Below, one piece after another: positions 1 to 6,385 of a DNA stretch of 16,551 nt. The notes under the pieces are model-generated. The model did no database searches and was not told the origin of the DNA. It saw only the letters and a list, made by a program, of their open reading frames with translations. Position 1 is the first letter of the stretch, and each line of letters opens with the position of its first letter. The stretch lies in the NCBI GenBank assembly GCA_016206515.1, contig JACQRN010000197.1, positions 1 through 16,551 on the forward strand, given 5' to 3'. The DNA comes from Planctomycetota bacterium (GTDB lineage: Bacteria > Planctomycetota > SBBH01 > JACQRN01). Both the position numbers and the translations under genes were made by a program.

Positions 1-691
1 CTTCCACCGTACGGTAGAGATGACAGGGATATCGGCTGCAAGGGAGATCCTGGATCTCGAAGTGGTCGAGGTAGGAGAGTGTGAAGGCGTCCAGATCGTC
101 GGCCACGAACCACAACACCTGCAAGGACTCGGTGGACTTGATCCGATAGAATCGGCTGTCGATCTCCCACGGCGAGTCCCAGGTGGCGTGTTGGGCGTTC
201 ATCTCCACGATCGAAACGTACCGGTTTCCTCCGACCGGGAGTTCCCCCGCCTCGACCCGTTCGCGGTCCTGCTCCGGAAACCACCCGTAGTCGACGTGAC
301 GAAACATCTTCTGCCTTCGCTTTTCCAACTCGAACGCATCGAACCATCCAGCTTCCGACGCCCCGCGCGGACGAAAAGAAGTATGACCGATGACTCCACG
401 CGCTTGGCGGTGGTCCGGGTCAACCTCGATCAACTTCCGGGCCCATTGCCGCGCCGTGCCGCGCAGCGTCCTGCGCTGCGCCTCCTGCACGAGCCGCCAC
501 AGGTCTCTGGGGGAGGAGGTGTCCAGGCCGGAGGCGAGTTCATCCATCTCCGCGAACGGATTGGGAAGTGATCGTCCCGCCGGACGAGGCTGCGCGACGG
601 CGGACGCAGCGAGTAGGCAAACGGTGAAGGTCCATACGATCCGCACATGTGCACGGCGTCTCGTTCGTAAGGTTTCAGCCGATTGAAACAT
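1..691 (-). CDS. Exported protein of unknown function (C-terminus beyond window)
   Basis: An open frame of 230 codons with no stop runs from an ATG at 691 to the left edge, so the C-terminus is missing. A purine-rich GGGAAGG lies just upstream of the ATG, although its spacing is short. Residues 1-33 form a clear signal peptide: an RTRRR basic stretch, a hydrophobic core (IVWTFTVCLLAASAVA) and an AVA|Q cleavage site. The mature part contains 'GHTSF' and a Trp/Tyr-rich segment, followed by 'WEIDSRFYRIKSTES' and a helix with 'YLDHFE'. This order resembles exported planctomycete-type proteins in which a 'W.I.S.hY.V.S' strand precedes a DUF1570-like or gluzincin-like region, but the part that would carry a zinc motif is not in the window. 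The family assignment is therefore only suggestive. It lies 150 bp downstream of another exported protein on the same strand and may be co-transcribed with it. Confidence 0.7.
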   Translation of the reverse strand, partial: MFQSAETLRTRRRAHVRIVWTFTVCLLAASAVAQPRPAGRSLPNPFAEMDELASGLDTSSPRDLWRLVQEAQRRTLRGTARQWARKLIEVDPDHRQARGVIGHTSFRPRGASEAGWFDAFELEKRRQKMFRHVDYGWFPEQDRERVEAGELPVGGNRYVSIVEMNAQHATWDSPWEIDSRFYRIKSTESLQVLWFVADDLDAFTLSYLDHFEIQDLPCSRYPCHLYRTVE

Positions 692-761
692 ACGCCTTCC
701 CTTTCTCCGCGCACCCGCGGCATCCGCGCGTTAAGCAGACGCACGACCGAGCCCTGGACCG

Positions 762-796
762 ACCGAGAGCCCCCCCCTACCGAGAGCCCCCCCCCT
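762..796. repeat. Two-copy tandem repeat with poly-C runs
   Basis: Two adjacent copies of ACCGAGAGC followed by a run of C and a T occupy 762-778 (17 nt) and 779-796 (18 nt). They differ only in the length of the C run. A degenerate third copy (ACCGAGCCCTGG) lies just upstream near 747. The tract sits in the 150-bp gap between the two minus-strand exported-protein genes, upstream of the start at 691, and no gene is visible in it. Homopolymer runs of this length are prone to slippage and to sequencing error. Confidence 0.7.
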
Positions 797-813
797 CCGT
801 GCCCGCCCGTCGT

Positions 814-855
814 CCATGCCAGCGGACCGCTTTGCGGTCCGCTATCTTGGCATGG
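814..855 (-). repeat. Bulged palindrome overlapping a stop codon (copy 1)
   Basis: The outer arms CCATGCC (814-820) and GGCATGG (849-855) are perfectly complementary. Inside them is a 10-bp perfect stem, 821-830 with 834-843, closed by a 3-nt loop. The only unpaired internal bases are ATCTT at 844-848 (AAGAT in the minus-strand transcript). The TAG stop of the upstream minus-strand gene (844-842) lies inside the element. No U-run follows, so a classical intrinsic terminator is not certain. A second element with the same plan is at 9678-9729. It could serve as a terminator, an mRNA 3'-end stabiliser or a REP-like repeat. Confidence 0.75.
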
Positions 856-1516
856 ACGACCCCCGCCGCTCCATGCACTCGCGGATGAAGTTCACCAGGA
901 GATTCTGGAGGGAGCGCTCGTCGGAGGCGTCGGTCTGCTTGCCGAAGTGGCTCAGGACGTGCAGGACGCGCCCGCCTTCGGCCGCCGCGTAGTCGCTGCC
1001 CGAGGGGCGCCGCTCGGCCGGGGCGAAGGTGATCGCCAGGGGGCGCTGGGTGTGGCCGTTCTTGAAGTCGGCGATCAGGAGCGTCGTGACGCGCCGCTCG
1101 TCTTTCACCTCGATCTCCGGGGATTCGTTGTCGATCTTCCAGTTGTGGCGCGCCTGATCGATCACGTTCTCGACGTTGTAACTTTCGAGGTTCACGCCGT
1201 CCCGCCCCGGCTCGCCGAAGACCCGTTCGAGATAGGGATGGGACGCGTTCCCCGGGGCCGGGAACGCCTCGGGGCCGGGGATGTCCTCCGCCAGCCCCCC
1301 CCCAATCCCCACGAGGCTCGGCCACGCCTGGGAGAGGACCTCGTCGATCTCCCAGTCCTCGGTGAAGAGGTACCCTCCCGCCTCGACGAACCGCTTGATC
1401 TTGTCGACCCCCTGGCGGGTGAACCGGTGCCCGTGCGCCTCGTGCGGTCCCGGTCCCGCGCACCCGACCAGCCGGTTCCCCACCCCCGCGCCACCGGCGC
1501 GGCACTCCGCACCGTG
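842..1516 (-). CDS. C-terminal GATase-like part of the HEAT protein, in frame after TGA
   Basis: This is the same reading frame as the 1517-2413 segment, continued after a single TGA codon (1519-1517) and ending in TAG at 844-842. If translated on its own it could start at GTG 1483, but no well-spaced ribosome binding site precedes that codon. The segment opens with a His/Cys-rich stretch (H300, C304, C318, H324, H327 and H329 in full-length numbering). It then has 'KRFVEAGGYLFTEDW', a pattern of DUF4159 and GATase-like folds in which 'VE.GGyLf.eDW' follows a strand ending near 'ILINCN'. Later 'GGRVLHVLSHFGKQ' and a terminal helix complete the fold. The N-terminal part alone would stop in the middle of a Rossmann-like domain, so the two parts belong to one protein: by UGA readthrough as selenocysteine, or as a recently broken gene. 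Confidence 0.75.
   Translation of the reverse strand, partial: HGAECRAGGAGVGNRLVGCAGPGPHEAHGHRFTRQGVDKIKRFVEAGGYLFTEDWEIDEVLSQAWPSLVGIGGGLAEDIPGPEAFPAPGNASHPYLERVFGEPGRDGVNLESYNVENVIDQARHNWKIDNESPEIEVKDERRVTTLLIADFKNGHTQRPLAITFAPAERRPSGSDYAAAEGGRVLHVLSHFGKQTDASDERSLQNLLVNFIRECMERRGSSMPR
1486..1502 (-). promoter_or_regulatory. SECIS-like hairpin after in-frame UGA (candidate)
   Basis: On the minus strand the UGA is followed by 14 nt, then CCGCGCC, loop GGU and GGCGCGG: a perfect 7-bp stem whose apical loop begins 22 nt after the UGA. Bacterial SECIS elements lie directly downstream of the UGA, with a short upper stem and a G early in the apical loop; the E. coli fdhF loop is GGUC, 18 nt after its UGA. 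The first five bases after the UGA (CACGG) also match fdhF as I recall it. There is no bulged U in the upper stem, and chance hairpins are common in DNA this GC-rich, so this is a candidate only. Confidence 0.35.
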
Positions 1517-2413
1517 TCAGTGGTCCTTGAACTGGTTGCAGTTGATCAGGATCATCGCGACGTCATCGAGGGAGAAGGAGGGGGACTCGAACTCCTCCTT
1601 CTTGATCACGCGGCAGGGGATGTTAAGCCCCGCCAGCGCCTGGTCGATGTGGTCGAAATTGACGATGGTCCCCAGGCGTTCGTGCATGCTGCAGGCGCAC
1701 TCGATCACGACAAGCTGCCCTGGCTGCGGGGCGCGCGCCCTCTCGTAGTCGGACAGGAAGTCGTGCTGGTCCCCGGTGCTCCCCGTCTGGGCCCGGCGTA
1801 CCTCCCAGGCCTGGCGCCATACGTTGGCGTCGCTCCCTCCGTTGCCGCCCGTGATCTCCTGCAACCGCGCGGCGATCAGCGCCTTCGTCTCGTTCTCGGT
1901 CACCCGTTCCAGGAGGCGCGTCAGCGTGTCGACCGCCATGTTCGGCGGGAGCCGCCCGGCCTCCATGATCGCGCGCGCGACGAGCGGTCTCGCCCGCGCG
2001 CCGGTCGTCTGGGCGACCTGGAAGCAGACGCCGGAGGCGGTCGAGAAGTTCCGGCTCGCCAGGAGGGTCATCAGGTCGAACGCCATGCTCTCGTCCGTGC
2101 CGGACTTCCCGATCCATTCCGCCAGCGCCACGATCGAGTCGGGCCCCTCGAACGACCCGATGGCGGCCAGGACCGCCCAGTAGTGGGCGGTGGGGAGGTC
2201 GGACTTGATCTCCCCGAGGAGCGCCTCCAGGGCGTCGGTGCTGCGCAGTTGCGCCAGAGCGATCGCCGCCTCCTGGACGCGCTCGTCACGGCCCGAGGAG
2301 AGGGCGTCGCGGAGCCGTTTGCGTCCCTCCTTCGACTCCTCGGACGCCCTCGCGGTAACGCCCATCGACGCCCACGCGATCAGGAACGCCCCCAGCATGC
2401 CGGCATATCGCAT
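1517..2413 (-). CDS. Exported HEAT-repeat protein, N-terminal part; in-frame TGA at codon 299
   Basis: ATG 2413 is preceded by a strong GGGAGGGG ribosome binding site; the frame stays open further upstream, but only as a shadow of ccsA. Residues 1-24 form a signal peptide (hydrophobic LGAFLIAWASMGV, cleavage near ARA|SE). Residues about 30-225 are alpha-helical HEAT/armadillo-like repeats, for example 'VQEAAIALAQLRSTDALEALL', ending in an 'ITGGNGG...W' element. From about 240 a Rossmann/GATase-like domain begins (GQLVVIECACS) and breaks off after 'ILINCNQFKDH' at the TGA (codon 299). The frame continues in phase to 842 and supplies the rest of the domain, for a full length of 523 codons. HEAT plus DUF4159-like exported proteins are common in Planctomycetota, with unknown function. 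C292, H298, codon 299, C304 and C318 would form a metal- or redox-site-like cluster, which makes Cys or Sec the likely residue at 299. Confidence 0.8.
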   Translation of the reverse strand: MRYAGMLGAFLIAWASMGVTARASEESKEGRKRLRDALSSGRDERVQEAAIALAQLRSTDALEALLGEIKSDLPTAHYWAVLAAIGSFEGPDSIVALAEWIGKSGTDESMAFDLMTLLASRNFSTASGVCFQVAQTTGARARPLVARAIMEAGRLPPNMAVDTLTRLLERVTENETKALIAARLQEITGGNGGSDANVWRQAWEVRRAQTGSTGDQHDFLSDYERARAPQPGQLVVIECACSMHERLGTIVNFDHIDQALAGLNIPCRVIKKEEFESPSFSLDDVAMILINCNQFKDH

Positions 2414-2435
2414 CCGTCCCCTCCCCCTCGGGGTG

Positions 2436-2463
2436 TTGCGGCCCCGGTTTCCGTAACTATACA
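2436..2463 (+). promoter_or_regulatory. Candidate sigma-70-type promoter for the ccsA-hem block
   Basis: TTGCGG (2436-2441) and TATACA (2458-2463) are separated by 16 bp in the 127-bp divergent intergenic region, pointing toward ccsA. This is one of the few AT-containing patches in very GC-rich DNA. Transcription would start near 2470, about 70 nt upstream of the GTG at 2541. The call rests on motif match and position alone. Confidence 0.4.
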
Positions 2464-2485
2464 CCCCCTCCGATCGGGCGGTCAC
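2456..2485 (-). promoter_or_regulatory. Candidate divergent promoter for the HEAT protein gene
   Basis: On the minus strand, GTGACC (2485-2480) and TATAGT (2461-2456) are 18 bp apart and would start transcription near 2449, about 35 nt upstream of ATG 2413. The -10 shares bases with the plus-strand -10 candidate, so the two promoters would compete for the same site. The evidence is motif match only. Confidence 0.35.
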
Positions 2486-2540
2486 GCGCGAGGGGTCTGA
2501 AATCCGCGCCGGGCGGAGGGAATGGTAGACTCCCCTCCCC

Positions 2541-4292
2541 GTGCGTCGAGCCGCGTCCGCGTTTCTGATGGGGCTCTTGCTCCCCCTGGCGGCGTATGCC
2601 GGGACGGGGGAGCCAGACGCCGGGATGGCGGTCCCAGCGGTCCAGGAGGGGGGGCGAGTCAAGCCGCTCGACACCCTCGCACGAGAGTTCTTCCAGGCGC
2701 TGACCGGTTCGGAGCGGTTCCGCTCGCCGCCCGCGGGCGCGTCCGAGGGAACCCCGATGGAGCCTCTCCCCGCCGATCGAGTCATGGCGCTTCTGCGGCT
2801 TGTCGCGCTGGACGAGGAAAGGCTGGTCGATCTTCCCCTGTTCCCGGTTCTGCACGAGGAATTGCGCGCACGGCTGGACGTCCCCCGCGCCGTCCGGTTC
2901 GTCTCCGTCCGCAAGGTCCGGGGGGATCCCGACAACACCCTGCTCGCAAACGAGGTCGCGACGGCCCTGCGATCTCCCGATACGGCGCTGACGCCGCTCC
3001 AGGCGAAATGGCGGGAGCTCGACCGCCGTATCGAATCCCTGCGGATCCTCAAGCAGGAGGGTGGAGCCTTGTTCCTCGTCCCCCCGCGCGGGGTGTGCGA
3101 GGGGGCGTGGGGTCGCCTGACCGATCCGGCCCCGGGGGAGGACGGCGAGGAAGAGGCGGACGTCGAACGGATCCGCGCCGCGGCGGGGCTCTGCCTGCAG
3201 GCGGCCTTCCGCACGGACGAGGCGGCCTGGCGCGACGCTCTGGCCGCCCTCGCGAGCGCGCAGGCCGCCCGCGCCGGGCCGTCCTGGCCGGCCGCCGCGC
3301 TCGGGCGCGAGGCGCGCTACCACCGCGTCGCGCCGTACCGGATCGCGTCGTGGGGGTACCTCGCGGCGTGCCTCGCCTCGCTCGCGGCGGTCTGGACGCG
3401 GCGCGGCGCCCTCCGTGCCGCCTCGCTGGTGCTCCTGGTGTCCTCGCTCGGCCTGCATCTGTACGGCTTCGTCCTTCGTTGGATGTTCCAGGGGCATGTC
3501 CCCCTGTCGAATCTGTACGAGGCGCTGGCGATGATGTCGGCGGGGGTCGCCCTCTGGGCGTTCGTCCTGGAGTGCGTCTTCCGCAGCGGTTGGATCTCGC
3601 TGGTCGCGTCGCTCCTCGCCTCCGGGATCCTCGCCCTGGTTCATGCGATCCCGGTGCTGAACCCGCACCCCGACGTGATCCTCCCGGCCCTCCAGTCCTG
3701 GTGGATGCGCTACCACGTCTCGTGCATGGTCATCGGGGGGTACGGAGGGGGCGGGGTCGCCTTCGGCCTCGCCCACCTGTACCTGCTGTCGTACCTGTTC
3801 CGCCCCTCCGCGTCGGCGTTCCGCGCCTCGCTCGAACGACACCTCTACTGGGCGATGACGATCGCGGTGACCTGCATCGGGATCGGCCTCTGCCTGGGGG
3901 CGGCGTGGGCGAACGAGGCGTGGGGGCGTTACTGGGGGTGGGACCCGAAGGAGACATGGGGGCTCGTGACCCTCCTCGGATACGTTCTGTTCCTGCACCT
4001 GCGCCTCCTGGGGGTCGTGCGCGGCCTCGGGATGGCGTGCGGCGCCCTCTTCGGGTTCGCCCTCGTGATGATGACCGTTTACGGGGTCAACCTGATCGGC
4101 AAGGGGTTGCACGCCTACGGTTTCTTCGAGGGGGGATGGGGGCCGCTGTTCGGTTTCTACTCGGCGGAAGCGGCGCTGGTGGGGGCGTGCGGCGTCGCGT
4201 CGTACGTGCGGGAGAAGGGGACCCGGGTCCCCGGGACTCGGACCCCGGACGCCGGACGCCGGACCCCGGACCCCGGACGCTCGGCCGGATGA
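2541..4292 (+). CDS. ccsA: System II cytochrome c biogenesis protein CcsA/ResC
   Basis: This is an integral membrane subunit of the system II cytochrome c synthetase, which moves heme outward and, with CcsB/ResB, attaches it to apocytochrome c. The 583-residue protein is longer than simple CcsA. Residues 1-20 are signal-like, and 21 to about 258 form an extracytoplasmic domain opening with 'PAVQEGGRVKPLDTLARE', a signature of large CcsA proteins. From about 265 a multi-pass membrane domain follows, with 'GHVPLSNLYEAL' and the heme-binding tryptophan-rich WWD segment 'WGRYWGWDPKETWG' near 460-474. His residues in the 'SWWMRYHVSCM' and 'GLHAYGFFEGG' contexts are candidate heme ligands. The GTG start puts the signal peptide in register, although the GGAGGG at 2515-2520 is rather far upstream. 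No ResB partner is seen in the window. The C-terminal 21 or so residues are encoded by a heptamer repeat, and the stop overlaps the next start (ATGA). Confidence 0.9.
   Translation: MRRAASAFLMGLLLPLAAYAGTGEPDAGMAVPAVQEGGRVKPLDTLAREFFQALTGSERFRSPPAGASEGTPMEPLPADRVMALLRLVALDEERLVDLPLFPVLHEELRARLDVPRAVRFVSVRKVRGDPDNTLLANEVATALRSPDTALTPLQAKWRELDRRIESLRILKQEGGALFLVPPRGVCEGAWGRLTDPAPGEDGEEEADVERIRAAAGLCLQAAFRTDEAAWRDALAALASAQAARAGPSWPAAALGREARYHRVAPYRIASWGYLAACLASLAAVWTRRGALRAASLVLLVSSLGLHLYGFVLRWMFQGHVPLSNLYEALAMMSAGVALWAFVLECVFRSGWISLVASLLASGILALVHAIPVLNPHPDVILPALQSWWMRYHVSCMVIGGYGGGGVAFGLAHLYLLSYLFRPSASAFRASLERHLYWAMTIAVTCIGIGLCLGAAWANEAWGRYWGWDPKETWGLVTLLGYVLFLHLRLLGVVRGLGMACGALFGFALVMMTVYGVNLIGKGLHAYGFFEGGWGPLFGFYSAEAALVGACGVASYVREKGTRVPGTRTPDAGRRTPDPGRSAG
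4219..4281 (+). repeat. Nine-unit heptamer tandem repeat in the 3' end of ccsA
   Basis: Nine 7-nt units lie in one register. Six are near-identical GGACSCC copies (4240-4281) and are preceded by three diverged units (4219-4239). The repeat encodes a low-complexity Gly/Thr/Arg/Pro/Asp tail on CcsA and ends 8 nt before the hemX-like start codon. Because 7 is not a multiple of 3, gain or loss of one unit would change the reading frame of the ccsA end and disturb the ATGA coupling to the next gene. Confidence 0.85.
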
Positions 4293-5101
4293 CCGTGGCC
4301 GTCTCCCCATGGATTGTGGCGGCGCCCTTGGCGCTCCTGACCGCGGCCTCCGCCCTGGCGATCCTCCACCTGTTCCGCGGCGGGGAACGGTCGGGACGCG
4401 CGGCGCGGCTGCTGACCCTCGCGGGGACCGGCGCGCTCGCGGCCGTCCTTGGGACCATGGCGCTTCGCGAGAGGCGCCTGCCGGTCGCCGACGTTTCCCA
4501 GGTGCTCCTGTCGGTCGCCCTGATGGCGTGCGCGGCGCTGCCGGCGCTTGAGCCGCTTCTTCGCCTGCCGTCGCTCGGGGCGTTCCTGGTCCCGACCGCG
4601 ACCGCGCTCGGGTGGACCGCGTTCCTCTCGGCGGGACAGGGGCGGACCTGGCAGTCGCGCGAGCTCTGGATGTCCCTCCACGGCATCCTGGGGCTCGCGG
4701 GGTTCTGCGCCTTCGCGGTCGCCTTTGCGACGGCGGCGATGTACCTCCTCCAGGAGAGACAGCTGCGGCGCCGGAGGCCGGGGCACGTGCTGGAGGCGCT
4801 TCCGTCCCTGGAGGCGCTCGACCGCACCTGCGCGCGCGCGACGGTCCTGGGGTTCCTTTTCTTCACGGCATCTCTGGCGGCCGGCGCCGCTGCGGCCGCG
4901 CAAGCATGGTCGGGGGCGTGGATGCATGAGCCGGTGGTGGTCGGGTCCCTCGCGTCCTGGGTCGCGTACGCGTTCCTCGTCGCCTCACGCGGGACCGGAC
5001 GGCTCCAGGGGAGGACGATCACGGCCCTCGGCGCGGCCGGTTTCGTCCTGTACCTGGCCGGGTTCCTGGTCCCGGCGCTGCTTCTGGGGGGGGCACATTA
5101 G
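4289..5101 (+). CDS. HemX/CcsA-like membrane protein
   Basis: The 270-residue protein is almost entirely hydrophobic, with about eight predicted membrane helices. It matches the cytochrome c assembly (CcsA/HemX-type) family. 'SLHGILGLAGFCAFAVAFATA' (split here from 'MYLLQERQL') carries the family's conserved His and the usual helix-then-'yLLqer' pattern, and the C-terminal helices include a 'SWVAYAFLVASR' segment. It lacks the WWD tryptophan-rich motif, so it is the short HemX-type relative rather than a second heme handler. HemX-like proteins are typically encoded directly before hemA, as here, and in Bacillus HemX lowers the HemA level. ATG 4289 overlaps the ccsA stop by ATGA, and the TAG stop abuts the hemA GTG with no gap, so translation is probably coupled on both sides. 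The exact role (heme chaperone or regulator) is inferred from family and position. Confidence 0.8.
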   Translation: MTVAVSPWIVAAPLALLTAASALAILHLFRGGERSGRAARLLTLAGTGALAAVLGTMALRERRLPVADVSQVLLSVALMACAALPALEPLLRLPSLGAFLVPTATALGWTAFLSAGQGRTWQSRELWMSLHGILGLAGFCAFAVAFATAAMYLLQERQLRRRRPGHVLEALPSLEALDRTCARATVLGFLFFTASLAAGAAAAAQAWSGAWMHEPVVVGSLASWVAYAFLVASRGTGRLQGRTITALGAAGFVLYLAGFLVPALLLGGAH

Positions 5102-6385
5102 GTGAACCGTTCCAGCCCGGATCGTCCCGAGATCCTCGTGGTCGGGCTGAACCACCGGACCGCGGAGGTCTCCCTTCGGGAGAGGCTGGCGGTGCGCGCC
5201 GACCGTGCCGCCGCGGTGCTGGAGTCGGTCCGCGCCATCGGCGGGGTGCGCGAGGCGGTCGTCCTGTCGACGTGCAACCGGGTGGAGGTCTGGATGGCGG
5301 CCTCCCCGGTCCCCGCGGACCCGGAGGGGGATGTGGCGGATCTCCTGGCGGGGCACGCCGGGGTCGGCGCCGACGAGATCCGCCCCGCCCTGGTTCGTCA
5401 CGCGGGGCAGGACGCCCTGCGCCATCTCCTGCGGGTCGTCACCGGGCTCGACGCGCTGGCGGTCGGGGAGACGCAGGTGTTGTCGCAGGCGCGCGAGGCG
5501 TACCTGTGGGCGGTCGGGTGCGACGCGACCGGCCCGGTCCTGAACCGGGCGTTCCAGGGGGCGTTCCGCGTCGCGAAGCGGGCCCATACCCAGACCCCGG
5601 TCGACCGCGGGCAGAACTCCGTCAGCGCGGCGGCGGTCGACCTCGTCTCGAAGGTGTTCGAACGACTGGAGGACAAGACGGCGCTGGTGCTCGGGGCGGG
5701 CGAGACGGGGGAACGGACGGCGCGGCAGCTCGCCTCGCGGGGGCTCGGGCGGATCGTGGTGATCAACCGCGACGCGGAGCGCGCCTCGCGGCTGGCGCAG
5801 GCGGTCGGGGGGAGCGCGGACGGATGGGAGGCGCTCGACGAGCGGCTCGTCGAGGCGGACATCGTCGTCAGCGCGACCGATGCGCCCCTGCCGGTGCTGC
5901 GCGCCGCGCGCGTCGCGCGCGCGATGGAGAGGCGCCGCGCGCGCCCCCTGTTCCTGGTCGACATCGCGGTCCCGCGCGACATCGAGGAGGCCTCTGGCCG
6001 GATCGGACACGTGTACCTCTACAACATCGACGACCTTCAGGCGGTCGTCGATGAGGCGACGGCAAGGCGCACGCAGGCGGTCGATGCGTGCCTGGCGCTG
6101 CTCGATCTCGAGATGCCGCGCCTGGCCGCCTCCGTCTGGTCCGCCTGGGACGCGGCTCCGGCGCTGCTCTCCCTCCAGGGGGACGCCGAGCGGATCCGGC
6201 GGGAGGAGGTCGAACGCTTCCTGGCGGAGGGGAACGGAACGCCCCTACGCGAGGAGGTCGAGCGGCTGACGTCCCGGCTGGTGCGAAGGCTCCTGCACGA
6301 GCCGCTCCGCGCGCTCCGGCGCGAGGCGCAGGAACGGCAGGAGGCTCCCGCTGCGCGCGACGATGGGCGGCCTCGTGCCGTCTGA
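5102..6385 (+). CDS. hemA: Glutamyl-tRNA reductase
   Basis: HemA reduces glutamyl-tRNA(Glu) to glutamate-1-semialdehyde with NADPH, the committed step of C5-pathway heme synthesis in the cytoplasm. The 427-residue length is typical. N-terminal catalytic domain: 'GLNHRTAEVSLRERL' and 'LSTCNRVEVW', with nucleophile Cys58. 'LAVGETQVLSQ' follows. The NADPH-binding Rossmann domain has 'LVLGAGETGERTARQL', and 'FLVDIAVPRDIE' closes it. The C-terminal helical dimerisation region is complete, including 'RLVRRLLHEPLRAL'. The GTG start directly follows the previous TAG and is preceded by a G-rich run. The 3' end overlaps the kinase gene by 23 nt. No hemL, hemB or hemD lies nearby, so the rest of the pathway is elsewhere. 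Confidence 0.97.
   Translation: MNRSSPDRPEILVVGLNHRTAEVSLRERLAVRADRAAAVLESVRAIGGVREAVVLSTCNRVEVWMAASPVPADPEGDVADLLAGHAGVGADEIRPALVRHAGQDALRHLLRVVTGLDALAVGETQVLSQAREAYLWAVGCDATGPVLNRAFQGAFRVAKRAHTQTPVDRGQNSVSAAAVDLVSKVFERLEDKTALVLGAGETGERTARQLASRGLGRIVVINRDAERASRLAQAVGGSADGWEALDERLVEADIVVSATDAPLPVLRAARVARAMERRRARPLFLVDIAVPRDIEEASGRIGHVYLYNIDDLQAVVDEATARRTQAVDACLALLDLEMPRLAASVWSAWDAAPALLSLQGDAERIRREEVERFLAEGNGTPLREEVERLTSRLVRRLLHEPLRALRREAQERQEAPAARDDGRPRAV

Noticed and set aside
1480..1520. TGA reassigned as a sense codon genome-wide
   Set aside because: hemA, ccsA, the kinase, hemC and the carbamoyltransferase fragment end at TGA in normal positions, so TGA is a stop here.
683..2500. 605-codon open frame on the plus strand
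   Set aside because: It is a high-GC shadow antisense to the HEAT protein gene. It is Arg/Pro/Gly-rich with no domain, while the minus strand shows a signal peptide, a ribosome binding site and a fold.
2414..3214. N-terminal extension of the HEAT protein frame into ccsA
   Set aside because: The extension is antisense to ccsA and low in complexity. ATG 2413 has a strong ribosome binding site and starts a signal peptide.
2457..4310. 617-codon open frame on the minus strand, antisense to ccsA
   Set aside because: The composition is Arg/Glu/Pro-rich and featureless. The plus strand encodes an unmistakable CcsA over the same DNA.
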